A stretch of 64,000 nt of DNA from NCBI RefSeq assembly GCF_007004655.1, contig NZ_ML660099.1, positions 124,001 through 188,000 of the forward strand. Reading direction: 5' to 3'. Of this stretch, positions 25,756-35,106 are shown in pieces (the stretch's first letter is position 1; each line of letters starts with the position of its first letter). The notes under the pieces were generated by a model. It had not been told where the DNA came from. It saw only the letters and a program-made list of their open reading frames with translations, and did no database searches. A program made the translations under genes and the position numbers. Origin of the DNA: Exilibacterium tricleocarpae (lineage in GTDB: Bacteria; Pseudomonadota; Gammaproteobacteria; Pseudomonadales; Cellvibrionaceae).

Positions 25756-26655
25756 ATGGCCACTATGGATACCGATCACAACTGCCTGCTGTTTTCCAGC
25801 CCGCTGGTAAGCGCGGGCACGTTCGATTGCCCGGTGACGGCGCCCGACTTCACCAACACCGGCCCCATCGACGACTATCTGCTGGCATTTCCCCGCACGG
25901 CGGTAAAAATCCGCCACCGGGAGATGCGCCGGGCGATTGTTGCCGACCCGAATATCGTCACCATTTACAACAAAGGCCAGGAGTACGAGCGCTACCCCCT
26001 GTCGCCCTACGGCGATCGCTGCGACTGGTTGACGGTTTGCCCGGCGACAGTGTGCGAAATGCTGAACAGTCTCGGTGTTCGCCAAACAGGCGACCCGGAT
26101 CGGTTGTTCCAGGTCACTCACAGCATGAGTTCGCCTGCCGCCTACGCGTCGTTACGGCGGCTGATCGCCGACCTGCACCGCCACCCGGCAACCGATGCCG
26201 TAGCGGTCGAGGAAACCGTATTGCGCATCTTCCAACACACCTTATGTGCAGCCTATGCAGAGCGCGGCCCCGCAATGCCGAAACGCCGGGCGACCGGTGC
26301 AAAACATAGCGAGTTGGTCCGGCAGACCTGCGAGCTGTTGGCCACCCGCTACACCGACCCTCTGTCTGTGGCGCTGCTGGCCCGGGAAGTAAATACCAGT
26401 GCCTACCATCTCTGTCGCGTATTCCGCCGCCTGACCGGGGCCACGATTCACTGCTATCTCACCCAACTGCGCCTGCGCGCCTCGCTGCAGGCAGTATCGG
26501 AGCCCCGCAGCGATCTGGCCACCCTCGGGATTAATCTGGGATTTTCCGATCACAGCCACTTTTCACAATCGTTTCGCAAAGCCTTTGGTATCACACCGTC
26601 TGAATACCGCCGCACCTGTCGGGTCACAGAACCGCGGCAGCTCAGTCTGCACTGA
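25756..26655 (+). CDS. AraC family transcriptional regulator
   Basis: 299 residues. The C-terminal AraC/XylS domain has both helix-turn-helix motifs: LSVALLAREVNTSAYHLCRVFRRLTG and the signature LGFSDHSHFSQSFRKAFGITPSEYRR near the end. The N-terminal half (about 170 residues) carries a cupin-like region with QEYERYPLSPYGDRCDWL and DRLFQV patterns, typical of AraC proteins of unknown ligand. The start could also be the ATG at 25765. It is separated by 130 bp from the FG-GAP gene on the same strand, a possible target. Confidence 0.88.
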   Translation: MATMDTDHNCLLFSSPLVSAGTFDCPVTAPDFTNTGPIDDYLLAFPRTAVKIRHREMRRAIVADPNIVTIYNKGQEYERYPLSPYGDRCDWLTVCPATVCEMLNSLGVRQTGDPDRLFQVTHSMSSPAAYASLRRLIADLHRHPATDAVAVEETVLRIFQHTLCAAYAERGPAMPKRRATGAKHSELVRQTCELLATRYTDPLSVALLAREVNTSAYHLCRVFRRLTGATIHCYLTQLRLRASLQAVSEPRSDLATLGINLGFSDHSHFSQSFRKAFGITPSEYRRTCRVTEPRQLSLH

Positions 26656-26787
26656 AATTGAAAACAAGCAAGATTTTCATAGTTTGAGCGCAGCACCCCC
26701 ACTAAGCTGTGCCAGCGCCTCTCACTCATTGCAGGCGCCGTCCACCAACCACCAATCTCAAGCCTGAAGCCAAACACGGGGGTGTCT

Positions 26788-28155
26788 ATGAACATAAAAA
26801 GCGTAGTACAGTCATCATTGCCGGCGGGCTTGCTGCTGCTCGGCGCCGCCTGCTCGCTGGCGGACAGCGACCATGAGAGTCTGATTCCCCAACTGGGATC
26901 AACGCCGGCAGCCACGGTCACAGCGCCGGGTACACCGGCAACCCCGTTTGTCGAAGCGGACGTGGAAGTACTGCTGACCCTGACCGGTGAGCAAACCGGG
27001 GACAATTTCGGTTGGGTGGCCGAAGACCTCGGCGATATCAACGGCGACGGCGCCAATGACTTCATCGTTACCGCGCCGTCTTTCAAGACCAACCTGCCGT
27101 TTTCCGCCGGCAAGTTTTATGTCTACTCCGGTGCCGAGGGCAAGTTACTCAACAGCGTTACCAGCCCCGGCGTGCCACTGCTCGGCTACAGCGCCAAAGA
27201 CGCCGGTGACGTCGACGGCGACGGCATCACTGACTATGTCGTCGGCTCGTTTTCCAGTGTTATGGTGTTCTCCGGCGCCACCCACGCCATAGTGCAGCAG
27301 TGGTTCCGGCCCGGCGAATTTTTCGGCGCCTCAGTGGCCGGCGTCGGCGACCTCGACAGCGACGGCTTTGACGATCTGGTCGTCGGCGCCACCTACGCCG
27401 GTAAACGCGCCGCCAACCGCGGGCGGGTCTATGCCTACTCCGGCCGCACCGGTGAACTATTGTGGCGGCGCAGCGGCCGCCGTGCCGGCGACCAGTTGGG
27501 CACCGCTCTGGGCCGGCTCGGCGACGTCAACTACGACGGTATACCGGATATCGTCGCCGGCGCCCGCGGTGCCGGCCGCCGCGAAGAGGGGCGCGCCTAT
27601 GTGTTGTCGGGCAAGAACGGCCGGCGCCTGCACACCCTGAGACCGATAGGCGAGCCGGGGCTGACCGGTGACACCGCCGGCGTGGTGGCGGGCACCTTCG
27701 CTGTCTTCCATGCTTTCGGTGTCGGTGATATCGACAGCGACGGGGTGGCGGATATCTACATCGGCGACTATAACGCCCGGCGCGAGGATACCGACGGCAC
27801 CGGACGCGGCTATCTGTTTTCCGGCTACACCGGCAGACGCCTGCATGTATTCGAGGCGGAAAACCTCGGCGATGGTCTGGGGCCGGCGCGGGGCGTCGGC
27901 GATGTGGATCACGACGGCATTAACGATATTTTCGTTGCCGCCTACACGTTCACCGGCGGCAGCTTTGCCGGTAAAGGCTACCTCTACTCAGGTGCCGAGC
28001 GGCGCCTGCTGCGCACTATGACCGGCGCGGCAAGCGGCCAATTGCTCGGCGTGGACGCCCTGGGTGTCGGCGATGTCAACCGCGACGGCCTCACCGATTA
28101 TCTGCTCACCGGCAGCGGCATTCTGCATCTGATCGCCGGGCAGGCGCATCGGTGA
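26788..28155 (+). CDS. Exported FG-GAP / integrin-like beta-propeller protein
   Basis: 455 residues. N-terminal hydrophobic signal segment ending in LLLGAACS, which resembles a lipoprotein cleavage site though the -3 residue is unusual. The mature part has seven FG-GAP repeats, each with a calcium-loop of the DxDxDG type: DINGDGANDF, DVDGDGITDY, DLDSDGFDDL, DVNYDGIPDI, DIDSDGVADI, DVDHDGINDI and DVNRDGLTDY. Seven repeats complete a seven-bladed propeller, as in integrin alpha heads. It is probably a surface or periplasmic binding protein. The ATG at 26788 has GGGGG upstream; the GTG at 26782 is less likely. Glycine/aspartate-rich codon use is unlike its neighbours. Confidence 0.85.
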   Translation: MNIKSVVQSSLPAGLLLLGAACSLADSDHESLIPQLGSTPAATVTAPGTPATPFVEADVEVLLTLTGEQTGDNFGWVAEDLGDINGDGANDFIVTAPSFKTNLPFSAGKFYVYSGAEGKLLNSVTSPGVPLLGYSAKDAGDVDGDGITDYVVGSFSSVMVFSGATHAIVQQWFRPGEFFGASVAGVGDLDSDGFDDLVVGATYAGKRAANRGRVYAYSGRTGELLWRRSGRRAGDQLGTALGRLGDVNYDGIPDIVAGARGAGRREEGRAYVLSGKNGRRLHTLRPIGEPGLTGDTAGVVAGTFAVFHAFGVGDIDSDGVADIYIGDYNARREDTDGTGRGYLFSGYTGRRLHVFEAENLGDGLGPARGVGDVDHDGINDIFVAAYTFTGGSFAGKGYLYSGAERRLLRTMTGAASGQLLGVDALGVGDVNRDGLTDYLLTGSGILHLIAGQAHR

Positions 28156-28217
28156 CACAAAAGGCTGATTCGGCGCCGCACTATATAAGCGAGGACGTAG
28201 AAGAGTGCGATATTTAC

Positions 28218-29162
28218 CTAATCTTCTTTCGGAAAACTGCCTGGCAGTTTGATGTCAATCTCTTCCGAGGAGTTATCTGCCATATTATTTCGACTTATTC
28301 GCTGAAGAGCACCTTGAGCGACTAACATGCCGGTACTGAAAGTTGCGTCTGAAGCTTTGTCATATAGTTTATTTTTCGCCTTATCTTGCATTGAAGGCGG
28401 AGGAGCTTGCGACGTCAACATATCTTTAATCTCGGCCTCCTGCTCAGGTAATGTTGCAGGCATTAACGGGAGGTCATGAGTCTTTCTGTCCAGTTCAGGT
28501 GGTAAATCCGGGAGGCTGGGTAAATATGGGCCAGCGGCCCTCACGGCGCCATTCAGAAACATCCCGGCGGTGTCAACTGTGGTATGAAATGCCGCCAAGT
28601 CCCGTGTATCTCTCAATCTTTGCCGGTGTTCTTCCGGGGCTTTTCTAAGCTTTTCCAATGCATTTTGTGCTTGCTTTGAAAAACGCCTACCCTCACTGTT
28701 TTCCGGCTTAACTTCTTCGGCTTCATCCTTTTCGATGGGCAACGCACCGGGCATCGTAAGATCTGGAGTATCACTCGACAACGGATTTTTAATGGTTTCA
28801 ACTCGGGCTATTTCATCACGCAAACCGCTTGCTATAAATGCTCCCCTCGCAGCTTGCGCGGCTATAGAAGGAACCGTTTTTTCCGCTATCGTATAAGCCG
28901 TGTCGGCTGTTGTGGAAGTTATATAATTGTCCGTTCTATTCTTAACGGTGCTGGCAGATTGCTTGAGATGCGTGCCGGCCTTTTCAATGCGCTGGCCGGT
29001 TCCGGCTACTGCGGACTTTAAACTTTTCCCAGCATTCTTTATTCTTCCCGGGTTAGCACGGCGATCTACCGCTTGCGTACTCTCTTTCTTACCACCGTTG
29101 TCTCTGCGGGGTAAAAGATGTGCCTTTTGTAAACCAGACGAAAGTGTAGTGCGAAAATCCAC
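28218..29162 (-). CDS. Hypothetical protein, A+T-rich gene
   Basis: 314 residues, charged and hydrophilic, no signal peptide. I do not recognise a domain. Visible are a lysine-rich N-terminus, a helical alanine/threonine segment with two mildly hydrophobic stretches (VPSIAAQAARGAFIASGL; AGMFLNGAVRAAGPYLPSL), a proline-rich middle (SLPDLPPELDRKTHDLPLMPATLP) and a C-terminal helix. The gene and its flanks (about 28.2-29.2 kb) are clearly richer in A+T than the surrounding genes, suggesting recent acquisition. It could be an effector-like or structural accessory protein; nothing in the context decides. Confidence 0.6.
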   Translation of the reverse strand: MDFRTTLSSGLQKAHLLPRRDNGGKKESTQAVDRRANPGRIKNAGKSLKSAVAGTGQRIEKAGTHLKQSASTVKNRTDNYITSTTADTAYTIAEKTVPSIAAQAARGAFIASGLRDEIARVETIKNPLSSDTPDLTMPGALPIEKDEAEEVKPENSEGRRFSKQAQNALEKLRKAPEEHRQRLRDTRDLAAFHTTVDTAGMFLNGAVRAAGPYLPSLPDLPPELDRKTHDLPLMPATLPEQEAEIKDMLTSQAPPPSMQDKAKNKLYDKASDATFSTGMLVAQGALQRISRNNMADNSSEEIDIKLPGSFPKED

Positions 29163-29254
29163 GACCGCAGCCTATAAAATCTGTGTATTTTAACAAGAGA
29201 ATCCCTTCTTTATATTCCTAATAAGTAGCGCTATGGCCAGTTTAGTTCCAGGTA

Positions 29255-30283
29255 TCAGCGGCGATAGGCAATCTCGATAAAGCTCCGGGTATTCTCCGGT
29301 GTCAACCCGGGTTGGCCTCTATCGGCGCGGATCAAAACGTGAGGGGTCGTGTAATAAGCTTCCATATGCGACAAAATGGCGAAGCCCGGCGGCATGCTTT
29401 CCATCAGTATATGTTCACCGCCCGGCAGCTCTTTGTATTCAAAGTTCGGCAGTTGTTGCCGGTAAAACGCCAGCACTTTCTCCACGGTGTCGGGTGAGGC
29501 AAAGGTGGCGGCCGGCAACTGTCCGGCCTGCCCCATAATGCTCGGGTCTAACGCGTGCATCATAATTTTGCTGTTGGCGTAAACCGGCAGCGTCACCTGG
29601 TCCTCGGTGCCCTGGCTGGCCCGGGACACCTTGGCCATCATCTCGGCGAGTTGTTGCTGCTGGCGATCCATTTTCGCCTCCGACAGCGCCATGATACGCC
29701 GGCGCTGCGCCGCGGACAGTTCGCCGCCACCGGCGGCGTCCATAATGGCATCCACTTCGCGGTCATACTCGTCACGGTTAAAGGCTGCCAATTCGTCTTC
29801 CAGTGCGTGTTGCTGTTGTTCGAGCTTGGCCAACTGCCGTTCGAGCACCGCCAGTTGGCGCTCGTCGGCGGCGCTCAGCTCGCCTTTTTCGGTGAGCGAG
29901 CGGTAGCTTCTGCGCAAGCTTCCGGCGTGCCGTTCCAACTTCTCAGCCTGCGCCATCAGCTTGTCTTCAGGACTCCTGCAAACCTCGACCTGGGTCTGGG
30001 TGCGATCCAGCGTGCGCAGCATATGCGGTTCGATACAGGCGCCGAAAGCCGTCATAAAATCCGTCGCCCGGCGAACTTCGCCGCTCGCGTAACAGGCGTC
30101 GACAGCGCCGCGGTAGCTGTCCAGAAACGTCTTCTTCGGCACATCGAGGCAGACAGCCGTTTCGTAGAAATCTTCATTTTGCTGTGCCATCTTCACCATC
30201 ATATCGATAGCGGACCTGGGAGGAACTTCGGCAATAGCGGGCGCGACCAGCAACACGGCTGCGGCCACAAGGGTCGTTTTCAT
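29255..30283 (-). CDS. Exported coiled-coil protein of unknown function
   Basis: 342 residues beginning with a clean Sec signal peptide (KTTLVAAAVLLVAPAIAE). The mature N-terminal part contains four cysteines (AVCLDV, DACYAS, FGACIE, EVCRS), likely two disulfides, then a long coiled coil (about residues 105-225) rich in Gln, Glu and Leu, and a C-terminal domain with YKELPGGEHILMESMPPGFAI. It is a periplasmic protein by prediction. I do not recognise the family. It lies upstream of no obvious partner; the CorC-like gene on the same strand is 215 bp upstream. Confidence 0.75.
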   Translation of the reverse strand: MKTTLVAAAVLLVAPAIAEVPPRSAIDMMVKMAQQNEDFYETAVCLDVPKKTFLDSYRGAVDACYASGEVRRATDFMTAFGACIEPHMLRTLDRTQTQVEVCRSPEDKLMAQAEKLERHAGSLRRSYRSLTEKGELSAADERQLAVLERQLAKLEQQQHALEDELAAFNRDEYDREVDAIMDAAGGGELSAAQRRRIMALSEAKMDRQQQQLAEMMAKVSRASQGTEDQVTLPVYANSKIMMHALDPSIMGQAGQLPAATFASPDTVEKVLAFYRQQLPNFEYKELPGGEHILMESMPPGFAILSHMEAYYTTPHVLIRADRGQPGLTPENTRSFIEIAYRR

Positions 30284-30497
30284 GAGTGGTTACACCCTGG
30301 TATTACAAATAGGATTACAGCCGGTTCACCCGCTGAGGGGGAAAGCGATACATGCTGGCGCATTATATGAAAGGCAGCGCGGTGGCGATGTGAATCCTCT
30401 CACAGTCCAGAGTGACATCGCCTCAAGTCACACGATGCGCAGTCAGACCAGAATGGAGGCCGCCAAGCCACCCCCAACCGATGAAAGAAAAACCAAG

Positions 30498-31550
30498 CTA
30501 CTGCTTGTCAACCCGCACATTCATTTTCCGGGCACGCCGTTTCCACAACCGGCGCGCAAGTTTCTGCATGTCCTCGGTTTTATCGCCCTCGTCGATAATC
30601 TCCAGCCCGAGCAGCGTCTCGAGCACATCCTCAAGTGTTAAAATCCCTTCCATACCGCCGTATTCATCCACCACCAGCATGATGTGGGCACGCCGCTTGA
30701 GAAACTCCTCGAAGGCCCGGGACAGGGAGATGGAGGGAGAAACCGCATTTAACTCCCGGCGGTAATTTTTCACCTTGCCGGTGCCGTCGGTGTTGACGTG
30801 AGCCTCGAGCAAATCGCTGCGCAGCACAAAGCCGGTCACTTTTTCATGGTCACCGGCGTAAATGGGGACACGCGAAAAGCGCGCGTTGTTATAGTTGGTA
30901 AAGTAATCTGCAACAGTGGTGTCCTCCGGCAGCGAGAACACCACAGTGCGCGGCGTCATGACATCCTTGACCCGCGTTTCACGCAAGCGCAGCAGATTTT
31001 TCAGCATCTCCGATTCCCGCCGCGCCAGCTGGCCCTCATCGACACTGAGTTCCGCCATGGCGGCGAACTCGTGGCGGCTAAACCCTTTCAGGGTCGGCTC
31101 GTTGGCCAGTCCCTGGGTCAGCTTTTTGGAGAGCTTCACAAACGGGTACAACGCCAGGATCAAGTACTTGAGACCGTAGGCGGTAATCGGGGCCAACCTG
31201 CGCCAGTAATGGGCCCCCAGGGTTTTCGGGATGATCTCGGAAAAAACCAGTATCAACAGCGTCAAGATCGCCGAGGTTATGCCCACGTAGCCACTGCCGA
31301 ATACCACCGTGGACTGGGCCCCGACACCGGCAGCACCTACCGTATGGGCAATGGTGTTGAGGGTGAGAATCGCCGCCAGGGGACTGTGTACATCGTCTTT
31401 CAGGCGCCGCAGCAGCCGCCCGGAGGGCTTCTTGTTCTTCTCCAGCAGCGCGATATGAGGGGTAGTCACACTCAGCAGCACCGCCTCGGCAATGGAGCAG
31501 AGGAAGGAAAAACCAATGGCGACAAACAGGTAGGTAAAGAGCAGTACCAT
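30498..31550 (-). CDS. CNNM (DUF21) / CBS-pair membrane protein, HlyC/CorC family
   Basis: 350 residues. The N-terminal half has three to four transmembrane helices of the CNNM/DUF21 domain (starting LLFTYLFVAIGFSFLCSIAEAVLLS; SEIIPKTLGAHYWR is characteristic), and the second half contains a CBS pair (RVKDVMTPRTVVFSLPEDTTVADY; VDEYGGMEGILTLEDVLETLLGLEI). Relatives are implicated in Mg/Co efflux; the name hemolysin is historical. The C-terminal CorC_HlyC domain is missing: the protein ends with a basic tail right after the CBS pair. No partner gene adjoins. Confidence 0.9.
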   Translation of the reverse strand: MVLLFTYLFVAIGFSFLCSIAEAVLLSVTTPHIALLEKNKKPSGRLLRRLKDDVHSPLAAILTLNTIAHTVGAAGVGAQSTVVFGSGYVGITSAILTLLILVFSEIIPKTLGAHYWRRLAPITAYGLKYLILALYPFVKLSKKLTQGLANEPTLKGFSRHEFAAMAELSVDEGQLARRESEMLKNLLRLRETRVKDVMTPRTVVFSLPEDTTVADYFTNYNNARFSRVPIYAGDHEKVTGFVLRSDLLEAHVNTDGTGKVKNYRRELNAVSPSISLSRAFEEFLKRRAHIMLVVDEYGGMEGILTLEDVLETLLGLEIIDEGDKTEDMQKLARRLWKRRARKMNVRVDKQ

Positions 31551-31913
31551 AGTGATAAATCAGAATGACCTCTTGGAAAGCCCTGCCCTTTATTATGCGT
31601 GGGTGCCTATTCAAGCAAATCCCAGCGCCACTGTCACCACCCGAACCGGGAATTTCAGCCCGCCCATCGGTTCCGCCGCAGCGGCGCTGGCACGCCTTAC
31701 TTCATTGCTGCCGGCGTGATAGTTTTGTGATTATTAATTGACACCTGCGTGAAGTATTACCCTCCCCATGCTCCTAGTATTTATTCGGGTTGCAAAAAAC
31801 GTTGCGAAAGCCCTTGCAAGAGCGCTTTAAAAAGCGCGCCGAAAGAGTCCGCTGCGATTTTCAGTTGCTTGCGCCCCCTAACGCCCGAGCCTTCCATAAG
31901 AGGATATACACCC
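31551..31913. other. Intergenic interval between CNNM gene and spondin gene
   Basis: 363 bp. The frame of the next gene stays open back to 31749, but that extension lacks a ribosome binding site and protein character. A TTGACA at 31738-31743 has no matching -10 at the proper distance. A GAGCGCTTTAAAAAGCGCG inverted segment lies at about 31822-31840. No gene is supported. Confidence 0.4.
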
Positions 31914-32579
31914 ATGAAATCACGTTTTGTCTGGCCCCTTTTACTGATCTGCGGCCTGTTTGCCAGCCATGCCGCTGTGGCAACCGATATAGAATACGAA
32001 GTGACCATTACCAACTTGACCCGCGGCAATAACTTCACCCCCATCCTGGTGGCCAGCCACCGCTCGGGCGTGGCGCTGTTCGAACTGGGCAGCCGGGCCG
32101 GTGCCGAGCTGGCGACGCTGGCCGAGGGCGGCGATACCGGTCCGCTCGATGCGCTGCTGAGCAGCAACCGGCGCGTGGCCGATACCAATACCTCGGAGGG
32201 CCTGTTGGCACCGGGAGCAACGGTCAGCATCAAGATCAAAGCCAGTCACTGGACCCGGCGCATCAGCCTGGCCTCGATGTTACTGCCCACTAACGATGCC
32301 TTCTTCGCCCTCAACGGCGTAGCCCTGCCGCGCGGCCGCCGGCAGGTGACTTACCTGGCGCCCGCCTACGACGCCGGCAGCGAAGCCAATGATGAACTGT
32401 GTTTCAATATCCCCGGCCCCACCTGCCAGGGTGAAGGTGCCTCACCCGGCGCCGGTGGGGAGGATTTTGTCCATATTCATGCGGGTATCCACGGCATCGG
32501 CGATCTGTCTCCGGCCGCTTACGACTGGCGCAACCCGGTGGCCCGGATCACTATCCGCCGGGTCTCTTCCTATTACTGA
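31914..32579 (+). CDS. Exported spondin-domain protein
   Basis: 221 residues with a signal peptide (MKSRFVWPLLLICGLFASHA, cleavage near residue 24) followed by a single Spondin_N domain: YEVTITNLTRGNNFTPILVASHR, the LATLAEGGDTGPLDALL stretch, LASMLLPTNDAFFALNG, and the C-terminal DFVHIHAGIHGIGDL...WRNPVARITIRR. Bacterial relatives are secreted and uncharacterised; in eukaryotes the domain is a calcium-binding extracellular module. The ATG at 31914 has AGAGGA upstream. It is followed by repeats and then the end of the opposing regulator gene. Confidence 0.88.
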   Translation: MKSRFVWPLLLICGLFASHAAVATDIEYEVTITNLTRGNNFTPILVASHRSGVALFELGSRAGAELATLAEGGDTGPLDALLSSNRRVADTNTSEGLLAPGATVSIKIKASHWTRRISLASMLLPTNDAFFALNGVALPRGRRQVTYLAPAYDAGSEANDELCFNIPGPTCQGEGASPGAGGEDFVHIHAGIHGIGDLSPAAYDWRNPVARITIRRVSSYY

Positions 32580-32582
32580 TCA

Positions 32583-32725
32583 GTGAGCCGCGGTGCGTCT
32601 TAGCGAACCGCGGTGCTTGCTATGAGGTGCGCCGCTGTTACAAAGGCGCATTTCCGGTATTAGAGGTGCATGTATTGCTGCTACAGAGGTGCGTTGTTGT
32701 CACAGCGGTGCCTTGCTGTAACGGC
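32583..32725. repeat. Degenerate GGTGCG-type tandem repeats
   Basis: About eight imperfect copies of a 17-24 bp unit built on GAGGTGCG/GCGGTGC with CTGTTAC or TTGTCAC fill the interval between the spondin gene and the regulator gene. It is the third intergenic array of this style in the window; each has its own unit. No protein is supported. Confidence 0.55.
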
Positions 32726-32730
32726 CGGCG

Positions 32731-34848
32731 CTATCCGGCACTATCCGGCGCCGGCCGATCGCCTCCGAACAGTATTTCTATATCGGCATCCTCTTCGGTT
32801 ATTTTTGCGTACCAGACCCGTGCCGCCCCCGCGGCCACCCAAATGCCGGAGAAGTGCAGCAGGTCCGGCAACTCGGCAAGCTCAGAGACCGCAGCCGTTG
32901 CCAGCCGGTACTGTTTTAGCACCGGCACCGCACCCGCTCTGCGCTGCACATAATAAATAGCCTGCTCATCAACCTGCCAGTTGTTCCAATCCACCAGCGC
33001 CAGGGCGTCCACCACCAGCGTTTCCTTCGCGGCGTCACCCAGATCGGTTTTCCAGATACCCGGTACGCCGGCCTTGGTAAAGTAAAGCGTCTGCCCGTCG
33101 GCGGATAACTGTCCCACCTTGGCGCCGCCGCGGGTAATCTGCAGCAGCTCACCGGTCGAGAAGTTTTTGCGCCAGATTTGCCACTGCCCGCCGCGCTGCG
33201 AACCGAAGTACAAAGACTCACCCGCGGCGGACCAAAACGGCGCAAAGCCGCTGTCAATACCGTACTCCGGTACCTGTCGCTGCCTGTCCACATCGTATAC
33301 GCGCACGCCAAAGGCGCCGTTGACCGGCACTGTATAGGCGATCAAATCGCGGTTCGGCGACCAGCGCGGACGCATCACCCAGGGGCCGTTGCTGCGGGTC
33401 AACTGAAACAGTTCACCCGCCTGTTGCAACCACAACTCGGCACTGCCGCTGCGATCGGACACAAACACCCGGCTGCCGCCGGGTGCGGACGGACGCGCAT
33501 CCCAATTGACACTTTTATCACGCACGATGCCGGTAGCCGGCGCCGGCGCCGGCAACCGCAACTCGACTACCGCGCTGCGTTCGCGCCAGCGCTCCAGCAC
33601 GATATTGCCGTCTGCACTGACATCCACAGCATCACCGGCCACCAGCCCTTCGGGAATCAGTACCGGGCTGACCCCGGCGGTAGACTTATTCACGCCGGCC
33701 CGCCACAGTTGAAACGGCCCCAGGCGATTGGAGGTAAACACAATCGACCCGCCGTCCGGCGCCCAGGCCAGTCCGTGCACCTTGGTCAGGTCGCGGGTCA
33801 CCCGCTGCCAGGGCCCGCGCCCCGCAGACGGCCCGATAAAAATATCCTCGACCCCGAGTTCGAACTGCACACTGACGGCAATACGCCCGCCATCCGGGGC
33901 AATGGCGAGATCGTCGACACCCTGGCCGACCGGCAACGACAGGTTCTCCACAGCCCCGTTCTCGAGGCTGATACGGCGCAGTCGGGCCGGCTCCAGCGCA
34001 CCGGCGCCCGTCACCATCAACAGTTGCGTGCCATCGCCGCTCCAGACCAGGTCGTGCAGAACCCGGCCGCCACAATCGCCCACCAGGGTTTCGCGCCCGC
34101 CGATCACCGGCACCAGCCATAGCTCGCAGCCGCGCCCGTCGCTAACCCGGGCAAACGCAATGCGGGTCTGGTCAGGGGCAAAGACCGGTTGGTGATCATG
34201 ACTGTCGCCGGCAGTCAGTCGCTGCAGACCGCGACCGTGCAGTTCGCGCACATAGATGGCCATGGCACCGCGGCGGCCGCTGGCATAGGTGAGCAGCGCA
34301 CCGTCCGGGCTAAAGGACGGGTAGCGCTCCAGCAACTCGCTGACCACCAGTGTCCGGCGCTCATAGGCAGCAGCCGACGGCATCGCCGTCTGTGATGCCG
34401 GCCAGCGCAGCAGCGCCAATACCAGCACGGCGGCGAGTCCGAGGGCGGCCACCAGCCAATACCGGTGTTGATGCCAATTGGCAGCGGAAGCCCCGGCAGT
34501 GCTGTCAGCGCCGGTCAGTATATTGAGGCGATAGCCGTTCTTGGCCAGAGTCTCTATCGCCACAGGGGCTTCGAGCTGTCGATCCAGCGCCTTGCGTAAC
34601 AGGGAAATACAGCGTGTCACCGCATCGTCAGTCACCGGGCGCCCGGCCCACACCTGATCGATAAGCTCCTGCCGGCTCACCACTTCGCCGCAGCGCTGCC
34701 CCAGCAGCCGCAGCACCCTGGCAACCTTGGGCTCCAGGCGCACGCGCCGGTCGGCGTAGATAAGGGCGCTCTCACGCAACAGCAGCCGGCAGGGGCCAAT
34801 CGAAACCTCGTCGTCCCGCGCATCGGGCATATGTAAGACAGTTGTCAT
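32731..34848 (-). CDS. ToxR/CadC-like membrane regulator with C-terminal TolB-type propeller
   Basis: 705 residues, three parts: an OmpR-type winged helix (about residues 15-110, with LEPKVARVLRLLGQRCGEVVSRQELIDQVW and the recognition helix region DDAVTRCISLLRKAL), one transmembrane helix at about 130-147, and a large periplasmic part with WD40-like/PD40 repeats (YPSFSPDGALLTYAS, HQPVFAPDQTRIAFA, GLAWAPDGGSIVFTS, MRPRWSPNRDLIAYT and others) forming a beta-propeller. DNA-binding domain in the cytoplasm and sensor in the periplasm is the one-component CadC/ToxR design. It is divergent (258 bp) from the PDZ-hydrolase gene, its most likely target. Confidence 0.88.
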   Translation of the reverse strand: MTTVLHMPDARDDEVSIGPCRLLLRESALIYADRRVRLEPKVARVLRLLGQRCGEVVSRQELIDQVWAGRPVTDDAVTRCISLLRKALDRQLEAPVAIETLAKNGYRLNILTGADSTAGASAANWHQHRYWLVAALGLAAVLVLALLRWPASQTAMPSAAAYERRTLVVSELLERYPSFSPDGALLTYASGRRGAMAIYVRELHGRGLQRLTAGDSHDHQPVFAPDQTRIAFARVSDGRGCELWLVPVIGGRETLVGDCGGRVLHDLVWSGDGTQLLMVTGAGALEPARLRRISLENGAVENLSLPVGQGVDDLAIAPDGGRIAVSVQFELGVEDIFIGPSAGRGPWQRVTRDLTKVHGLAWAPDGGSIVFTSNRLGPFQLWRAGVNKSTAGVSPVLIPEGLVAGDAVDVSADGNIVLERWRERSAVVELRLPAPAPATGIVRDKSVNWDARPSAPGGSRVFVSDRSGSAELWLQQAGELFQLTRSNGPWVMRPRWSPNRDLIAYTVPVNGAFGVRVYDVDRQRQVPEYGIDSGFAPFWSAAGESLYFGSQRGGQWQIWRKNFSTGELLQITRGGAKVGQLSADGQTLYFTKAGVPGIWKTDLGDAAKETLVVDALALVDWNNWQVDEQAIYYVQRRAGAVPVLKQYRLATAAVSELAELPDLLHFSGIWVAAGAARVWYAKITEEDADIEILFGGDRPAPDSAG

Positions 34849-35106
34849 ACCGGCTCTCCCGCTTCACTGCCTGGCGGTTTGTAATTGGGGGTATTCTATA
34901 CCAGCGCCCGGGTCCCCGCCCGCTCTCTGCCTTCAGGTCTCAACATCCTGCGCCGCCAACCAGTCCCTGGCATCCGGCCCCGGCGCTGTCTGCTCACTTT
35001 TACGTCAAAATACCGTCCCTCGGAAAAAAATCAGCATTTCCTCAGTATCCGCAGGCCCGCAATCGCTAGGCTGGCCGCACCTGTTTTCCCACTGAGGACC
35101 CACACC

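Noticed and set aside
25602-26309. A 235-residue plus-strand ORF overlapping the AraC gene in another frame.
   Set aside because: Its composition (proline, arginine and glycine in the pattern of a frame-shifted high-GC gene) and the strong AraC family match in the true frame make it a shadow.
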